NCBI GenBank assembly: GCA_036346225.1
Contig: JARFIW010000900.1
Coordinates: 434,001-498,000, forward strand
Reading direction: 5' to 3'
Origin: Platerodrilus igneus
Taxonomy: Eukaryota; Arthropoda; Insecta; Coleoptera; Lycidae
Length of the DNA: 64,000 nt
Shown here: piece after piece, positions 58,001-64,000 of the stretch
Layout: the number at the start of each line of letters is the position of its first letter
Numbering within the stretch: the first letter of the stretch is position 1
Program-made: the position numbers and the translations under genes
Notes under the pieces: generated by a model
The model's database searches: none
The model's input: the letters and a program-made list of their open reading frames with translations, nothing else
What the model was told of the DNA's origin: nothing

Positions 58001-58911
58001 TGTTTTTAGTAAACTAAATTTGATTTTTAATCGGAAATTGATCAGCATTGGATGTGGTACGCGTATACTTCACAACGCTATTAAACCTACAGCAAATTGC
58101 CTTTCATTTGATGTCGAATGTATTATTGTAAAAATATATTCTATTTTTATATTTACACCGTTAGGGTGTAAGATTTAAAAAAGTTTTGTGATGATATAGG
58201 TACTGAGTATGAGGATATAGCAAAACACGATGGCTTGCGCTTTTGCCTGCACTGGAATGAGTTTTAAAAATATTTAAACCTTTACAGGGATATGTTTTGA
58301 GTATTACTAAGTGCTCCAAGATTTTACAAACATTTTTCAAAGATCCAAAGTCCGAATTATTCCTTTATTTTTTCCACGCACAAGCATCTACATTTAATCA
58401 TGCTATTCTTAAAATCGAAGCTGAAAATATTTCAGCTCCTGAAGTTGCATAACAAATAGACCAATTGAAACAAAATCTAATTTTAAAATTGAAAACAATT
58501 TCTTCCACACACTGTTAGAAATTTAGTAGCCGGGTTACAAGAAAAAGGTGATGCTGACGAAGAATATATTAAGAAAATCGCTTTTGATTTTTATCAAACT
58601 TGTCTCGAATACCTAGAACAATGGACGCCCTATTATCAAGTTTTGGTCATTGTTCGATTGGGCTTGTTTGTTGAAAATATCAGGGAGGACGGACATTGAA
58701 AAGTAATGAACCTATTGATTAACAAAAGGATTTATGGAATGCGATAAAGATTCGGAAATATTTGATAAGTTTTCACTTATTTCGAATTATATAACCACAC
58801 AAAAAATTTTGGAATGGAATAATGCTAACACATCTATAGAAAACCGATGGACAGAATTGATTAATCACTTTGAAAATAATCATCTATATCACAAAATTTT
58901 TTGCATAGTTT

Positions 58912-58920
<9 letters not shown>
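58001..58920 (+). pseudogene. hAT transposase, downstream half
   Basis: Continuation of 54337-54566 after the Harbinger insertion. In shifting plus-strand frames it reads VFSKLNLIFNRKLISIGCGT, FCDDIGTEYE, LFLYFLHAQASTFNHAILKI, EAENISAPEVA, GDADEEYIKKIAFDFYQTCL, EYLEQWTPYYQV and finally FDKFSLISNYITTQKILEWN and TSIENRWTELINHFENNHLY (58734-58920). It breaks off at a (TA)n tract (58917-58963) just before the expected C-terminal dimerisation motif. Many frameshifts. Confidence 0.82.

Positions 58921-58963
<43 letters not shown>
58917..58963. repeat. (TA)n microsatellite
   Basis: Pure TA run at the break between the hAT fossil and the LTR-type sequence. Similar runs lie at 46011-46053, 48566-48599, 48738-48803 and 49090-49119. 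Confidence 0.95.
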
Positions 58964-58965
<2 letters not shown>

Positions 58966-59013
58966 CTGTGAAACCTCTCATATCTACAGGTACTGGCCCT
59001 TTCAAAAAAAACA

Positions 59014-59038
59014 TTCGAGCCCCACAGTTTGGGCGTCA
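59014..59038 (-). other. tRNA-Lys-type primer-binding site
   Basis: The minus strand reads TGACGCCCAAACTGTGGGGC followed by TCGAA. It differs from the complement of the insect tRNA-Lys 3' end (TGGCGCCCAACGTGGGGCTC) by one change and a 2-nt insertion. It implies that an LTR ends at about 59039 and an internal region once lay to the left. Confidence 0.65.
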
Positions 59039-61130
59039 AGAATGCTGTGAAACCTTTTGAATTACCTGGTCCGTCGTCTTTCTTCTGTTAATCGCCTCGG
59101 CTGCTCCTCTAGATAACTTACATCCTCAATCATAAAAGAAACAAACACATTCCTACCAAAAACATCAACGTTAACTCTATTTACATCAATATTAAGAATA
59201 CATTAAAATTTCAAAATTAAAACTCAGCATAAATTTCAGTTTTAAAAAGAATTTCAAGATTAATTTTATTATCATTTTAATGTGCATCCAAAATTAAAGT
59301 CCTTGTTGGATGCCTACTAATTAATATAACAATATAAGCAGACCGGAGTCTGAGTATAAAGGAGCATCTACCACCCTTTACGTTAATTAACCAGGTTCGT
59401 CTAATTGAGCTCAAAGACATACCCAAATTTTCATCATATTACCGAACATCAAACTAAATACCCTTTTACTTAAACAAGCAAATTTCATCTTAAAATTAAA
59501 CTTTTATGGTTAGTACAATTTCACTAATGTCCATTTAAAGTAAATCAATTATAAAGTCATTCAATACACACAAAATGTCAAACAAAATAGTATAATTTAC
59601 CTGAAGGTTACTGTCCTCGTAGCTTCAAAGTATCGTTTCTTTAGTTAATCACACCATTCAACAGGATTATATTTACGGCTTCTGATTCTCTACGCTTTTA
59701 AAATTTTCTCCATCACCATTTATTTAAAGTTGTTTCTGGGCTTTTCCGGAACTCATCTGTGTTTATCTGACCCTTGTTTCATGGATCCAGACACGTATTT
59801 GAACCATTTAATTATTAACACCCTGAAAATAGCAAAGAAATTCATGCGTCTGTCACCAATATACGCCAAAACTGCCTACTTTTGTGTATACATTCGTCGT
59901 TGTAAATTTTGCTAATTGGTACAGTGAAACTAAATTTTATTACCTTGTATCTAAGTGCACTAAAATACATTCATGTTAGCACGTAAATAACAAGCTATTT
60001 TGAATCACTAAAATATACTAGCAAACTTTAAATTATTTAATCAAACTAAAATGCACGGTTTAACATCTTCAATCAAGTCGCGTATGTACGAGCTTTTAAC
60101 GCATCGAATCGTCAAAAGTCTTAAGAGAGCTTGTTTATCTTCATCTCGGTATATATAGCAAAAAGCCTGTCTGTCGGTCTGTTCCCCAAAACGGGTAATT
60201 CTAAAGAATTTCTCATGCCATGTTCCCAGTCTGCCGCTCACGCGTCGATTTTACGAATTTTCACTCGCCCCATTTAAATCTCAGAAAATTTCCACACGGC
60301 ACGCAAGCATGTCCGAGAAAAACTAATTAATTTTGTACAGAAATCGTTGTTCTACCTCTGATATTTGCATCCTATTTTTAACCAATTGTGACCCCGTGAC
60401 GTTGCTTAAATCCCGCCTTTTACAATATGTGTCTTTGCTTGACGCATTTCTCTTTCCTTCTCTACCGTGTTCTTATTGGTGCAACTTGATATACTTTATT
60501 ATCGATTATTTTAGTCCACATGGAGTGTGAAATACCCAGCTTTAGCAATTCTCGTAACTATTATGCGACGTTTTCCCAAGATTCTTTGAAACATTAATTA
60601 TCTGCAAACTTTACGCCGAATGTGACATCTAAACTACGCAGGTGTTCAAATATAACATTAATTCTCAGAGCCTTATTCCGTGGTATTTTAATCTTGGGTT
60701 TTTACAAGTTTCTATAGGTATTATATGTTATTAACGGTTTAATTAACTCCAATTAAAATTGATTTCTATCCTTTTCATTTTAGCGAATACAACTTTAAAT
60801 ATTAATTATTATATGTACACTTTGTTTTACTACCGGTTACTTAAATAGAGTTAATTAAGATAAATTTTGCACGTAATTTCCATTTGTTTAGGAATAATTA
60901 CATTACACGCAGAGCTTTTCAATACTGCTTCTTTTGATATAAAGCGTCTTATAAATAATTTAAATTTCTTATTTTTACTGAAACAACCGAGTTTATTTAT
61001 GCTTCATGGTTTTAATAACGCGTATTATTTAATGAAATTCCTTATACACGGTGATTAAAATTATTTGATGTGATTATTTAATTTTCTACCCTGGTCTAAA
61101 TATGAGTATTTTCCCCCTATTTGAATACAA
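59039..61130 (-). repeat. LTR-type sequence of a Ty3/gypsy element
   Basis: Non-coding sequence upstream (minus sense) of the primer-binding site. A TATA box (TATATATACCGAG, minus, near 60150) lies in a plausible core promoter. The outer end could not be fixed: a purine tract AAATAGGGGGAAAA (minus) at about 61110-61123 may be a polypurine tract. Small ORFs here are chance. Confidence 0.4.
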
Positions 61131-61189
61131 ATAATCCCACTTATTTGACTTCAAATATAAAGCATTTAGACAAAAAAAATTACAAAAAA

Positions 61190-61640
61190 ATTGCCTATCT
61201 CTCTCTACCCTTATCTATTTAACTTACCTACTTTGTCTCCAATCAAAAAAAAAATTATTTACACCTATCCTATATCCCTATCCTATTTCTAACTCTCACC
61301 TCATTCTATAAACTGAAATTATCCCTAACTTCATCCTACTCATCCATCTAATCCTATATACATCCTATATACCTATCCTATTCCTAACTTTTAACTAATC
61401 TTTACTATACTTTACTTCCCCCTACCTAATCCTATATGCCTATCCTACTTTTACTCTATTCCTAACTCTCCACTAATCTTATATGAATTATCTACACTTA
61501 ACCTATCTTATTTTCGTCCTACATTTACTCTTTATTCTCATCCTAAACCTATTCCTAATTATCTCCCATATTTATCCTATACCTAGTTTTATTTTCTATA
61601 ACCACTTACTTCTACTTTTTTTATATACACCTATGCTATC
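61190..61640. other. Pyrimidine-rich low-complexity stretch
   Basis: Loose repeats of CCTATCCTA, TCCTATA and CTAACT make the plus strand C/T-rich. The plus ORF 61483-61794 (Leu/Ile/Pro-rich) is a by-product of this composition. Confidence 0.6.
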
Positions 61641-61646
61641 CCTCTC

Positions 61647-62519
61647 TTATTTAAATCTAACTCTCTTCTTGACCCTCCAAGTCTTTCTTCTTACCATCCT
61701 AATACTCTTCATCCCTATCTCTCCCCCTTCTATATCTATACTTAACATCCCTGTTATCTCATATAAAATAAACTTATCATCCCTATTATCCTGACTTTTA
61801 AATATTACTTCTTCTTCAATCCCTACACTTGTCTGTTTCTCATTTATTATTGTTTCCCTTTCTGCCGACAAACCAAACGATACTACTTTACAATTATCGA
61901 TTTTTCCCTCTATGGAAAATCCTACGTACCTTCTAGAATTCTTATGTAATGGAATCTGCCAGAATGAATTCCTTAAATCTACTTTATTAAAAATAAATTT
62001 GCCACTTAATCTCGTCAAAAGTGTGTCCATGGATGGTGGACAATGGAAATGCGGTTTGGTCCGTTGGTTAATTTTTCGTGCATCTAAACATAAACGAATG
62101 CTATCATCCTTTTTCTTTACTACCACCAACGGATTTATGAAATGAGTGTTTGATACCACTATTATGCCATCTTCCAACATTTTATTTAATTCTGCCTTCA
62201 CCTGCTCCCGATATGCTGCTGGAATTGGATAAACCTTTGCGTTGAACGGTTCTGAATTATCCACTTCCAATCTGTGCTCATAGCCTAACGCTGTGCTTGC
62301 TTCTACCCCCACTAATTCTGCATGTTTTTGTAATAAAGCTTGAACCTCTACTCTCCTATCCTCTGGACATCTTATTGGGTTGATCTGTTTAACCTCATCA
62401 TCCTCTACCTCTACTACATTAATACTAAACCCCGTGTCGTCCTCTGTGACTTCATAACTGCCCTTCCATGGCACTACCCTATCTTTAATCCTTACTACCT
62501 TCCTTTCCATATCTATCAA
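61647..62519 (-). pseudogene. Ty3/gypsy reverse transcriptase, truncated
   Basis: Second gypsy element, minus strand. The 290-codon ORF contains the pre-RT linker (LLQKHAELVG; FNAKVYPIPAAYREQVKAEL), RT palm blocks LVVVKKKDDSIRLCLDARKI, FNKVDLRNSFWQIPL (catalytic Asp) and FSIEGKIDNCKVVSFGLS. It then diverges into unrelated charged sequence before the YxDD box, so RT is cut short and RNase H and integrase are absent. It directly follows a protease reading frame, as in a pol polyprotein. Confidence 0.85.
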
Positions 62520-62820
62520 AACCCTAACTTCATCATACAGTCAACACCTAAAATGCTCTGAAACTTCAGTCCAGGTACAATTACAAACTCCTGTTCACAG
62601 CTTAAACCTCCTATATCTATCCTAAGCACCACAACACTATTTACTACAGCAAACTTCTTTTTATTTGGAGCTACTAAATGGCTACGTTTTATAGGCATAA
62701 TTCTATCACAAACCTTATCCCTAATTTTGCTGACGAATTCCTCCGATATTAAACTCGCCTCTGCCCCTGTATCAAGTAATACTTCTACATTATTTTCAAA
62801 ATTTCTAAATTAACAATTGG
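62516..62820 (-). pseudogene. Ty3/gypsy aspartic protease
   Basis: Minus strand: VEVLLDTGAEASLISEEFV (active-site DTG, about 62745-62800), then RSHLVAPNKKKFAVVNSV and the C-terminal ILGVDCMMKLGF (ILG.DFL-type motif) in 62516-62698. It matures the Gag-Pol product of its element. It overlaps the RT ORF start by a few bases in a different frame. Confidence 0.85.
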
Positions 62821-62926
62821 CAAACATAATTTTCCTCAGTTTCTGGCTCTACTTCCTCCTCAATTTTGAAAAATTCACGTGGATGTTCGTATACATTTAC
62901 ACAGAAATCTAGTGGTCTGTCACGTT

Positions 62927-63919
62927 CTAAAAATCCTGTCTCATCCTGTTTTCCGTGCTTGGTCCTGGTTGTCCTTCTACAACCTGTGCGTACGTCCTCC
63001 TCGTGTTAATATCCGTGTCCCTGTCTCTATTCGGCGTGCTGGTCACAGTCCTGTTTACTTCCGGTAAACTGTTCTGTCGCGTGTAACTAGGTCTTGGCGT
63101 CGGTCCCCTAGTCGCACTATTGCTCCTGTATTCCTGTCCTCGTCGTTCCCAATTCGGTCGAAAATTTCTGTTGTAGTCAGGCCGTCTCGGATAATTCGGT
63201 GTCCTGTTGTCAAACCTAACTGTGTTAATGTTTCGTTCTCGTATCTCTCTTGTCCGTCCTACACATACATCGTCATATCTCTGCAAATACTCTAAAATGT
63301 CTCCCGTTCTGTGATGTTTTGTAAGGCCACGTGTTGTCTAATTTCCAGTTCAAAATGTCGTGATAGGTACTTAATAATCTGTCTGTCCGTCAATGGTGGA
63401 TTCAGTTGTTTGGCCACACTGTACTTGCGGATGGCATATTGCTCCTAGACCCTGCAAACTCTCCCTTAAATTTTCCTGTAATCAAGTCGTCCCTAATCTG
63501 ATCCTGTTTGTGATCACTCCAGTAATGTTGTAAAATTTGTCTTCAAAGTCCTGATACGTGTCTATGTCCTGTCCTACTAAATTGTACCATGCTTCCGCGT
63601 TGTCCTTTAATAAAGCCTTTACCGTATTCAGTTTAGTCTGTTCGTCAAATAAATTTCCCACTAGATTTCTTACACTATTAATAAAAATTTGTGGATTTAC
63701 CCTGTTATCGCCATAAAACTTCATGTGTTGGTCCAATGATACTCCACCTGTAGAAAATCTGGGACCATCCCCCGTTAAATTTGACATGTTGTATTTAATA
63801 CTACTAACTTCACGTTCTACCCTGCCTAACTGATCCCTACATGAGTCCGTCACTTCAGTCATTTTTACATTAATCTCCTCTTCACAAAAAATGCGTACTT
63901 CGGACCTTAAATGTCCCAT
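62927..63919 (-). pseudogene. Ty3/gypsy gag, broken
   Basis: ORF 63482-63919 carries a coiled-coil-like start (VERE..IKYNMSNL) and the capsid core FYGDNRVNPQIFINSVRNL, then TVKALLKDNAEAWYNLV and FEDKFYNITG, which fits the Retrotrans_gag layout. After frame changes at 63290-63480 it continues as the Arg/Asn/Pro-rich nucleocapsid-like tail 62927-63286 (RPDYNRNFRPNWERRGQEYR). No CCHC knuckle is visible. The 5' end and 5' LTR lie beyond the right edge. Confidence 0.8.
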
Positions 63920-64000
63920 TTCCTGTCGAAGACCTGTAATATCACGCTCATTTTTTCAACCCTATTTTCAACTTCCCCATCTTTACGGTAAGACTGTTTT

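Noticed and set aside
59730..61058. Small ORFs at 59730, 60041, 60333 and 60867
   Set aside because: They lie in an LTR-type promoter region, have no motif and are of chance length for AT-rich DNA.
61190..61640. Telomeric CCTAA-type repeat
   Set aside because: CCTATCCTA-like pieces are irregular and mixed with other pyrimidine-rich words; no TTAGG/CCTAA array is present.

Overview
The window reads as accessory DNA of a large, AT-rich animal genome, most probably an arthropod and likely an insect. The reasons are an env-bearing Ty3/gypsy (errantivirus-type) provirus with a tRNA-Ser primer site, a tRNA-derived SINE family, Penelope-like, jockey/CR1-like, mariner, Tc1-like, pogo, hAT and PIF/Harbinger remnants, long stretches without coding, and no bacterial-style operons. 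I found no intact host gene. One weak candidate first exon lies near 38.5 kb.

Layout, left to right. 0.67-0.99 kb: full-length SINE with 14-bp target-site duplications (TSDs). 1.0-1.75 kb: short tandem repeat. 2.95-12.96 kb: pogo/Tigger-like transposase fossil (minus) split by an 8.8-kb gypsy provirus (3236-12050, minus; LTRs of 537 and 527 bp; TSD CGCG) with broken gag, pol and env. 15.6-17.2 kb: hAT fossil. 17.77-18.69 kb: SINE copies and fragments. 18.8-21.1 kb: first copy of an unrecognised repeated gene ('family A'), followed by another unrecognised fragment. 21.5-22.6 kb: satellite-like repeats and a long hairpin. 26.1-26.96 kb: Tc1-like fossil. 27.07-27.70 kb: foldback element. 27.7-30.5 kb: about 300-335-bp satellite arranged as a three-monomer higher-order repeat. 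31.0-35.04 kb: duplicated fragments and the second, better copy of family A, split by a GC-rich minisatellite. 35.2-35.4 kb: palindromes and an 18-bp tandem array. 35.6-36.4 kb: the same satellite in the opposite orientation.

38.07-38.44 kb: Harbinger-type MITE. 40.6-41.9 kb: 5'-truncated non-LTR retrotransposon with an (AAAT)n tail. 42.1-44.7 kb: mariner-superfamily element with TIRs of about 450 bp, its transposase cut by a SINE. 45.1-45.75 kb: hAT 5' end. 46.1-48.56 kb: two Penelope-like fragments forming a 1.1-kb-armed palindrome, followed by a hammerhead-ribozyme-like sequence at 48.65 kb. 51.6-54.3 kb: low-complexity and 39-bp repeat region. 54.34-58.92 kb: four-level nest, with a hAT transposase cut by a Harbinger element (TSD TAA), whose transposase is cut by a SINE (14-bp TSD), which is cut by a solo LTR (TSD TGTT). 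59.0-64.0 kb: LTR-type sequence with a tRNA-Lys primer site, then a broken Ty3/gypsy gag-protease-RT running off the right edge.

Almost every coding segment is a fossil with stops or frameshifts, so the genes do not work together as a pathway. The best candidate for something undescribed is family A. It is present twice in the same orientation, with its own start and a poly(A) signal. The sequence upstream holds palindromes or iterated repeats, and a shared satellite lies about 0.5 kb further out. Its identity is unknown to me.
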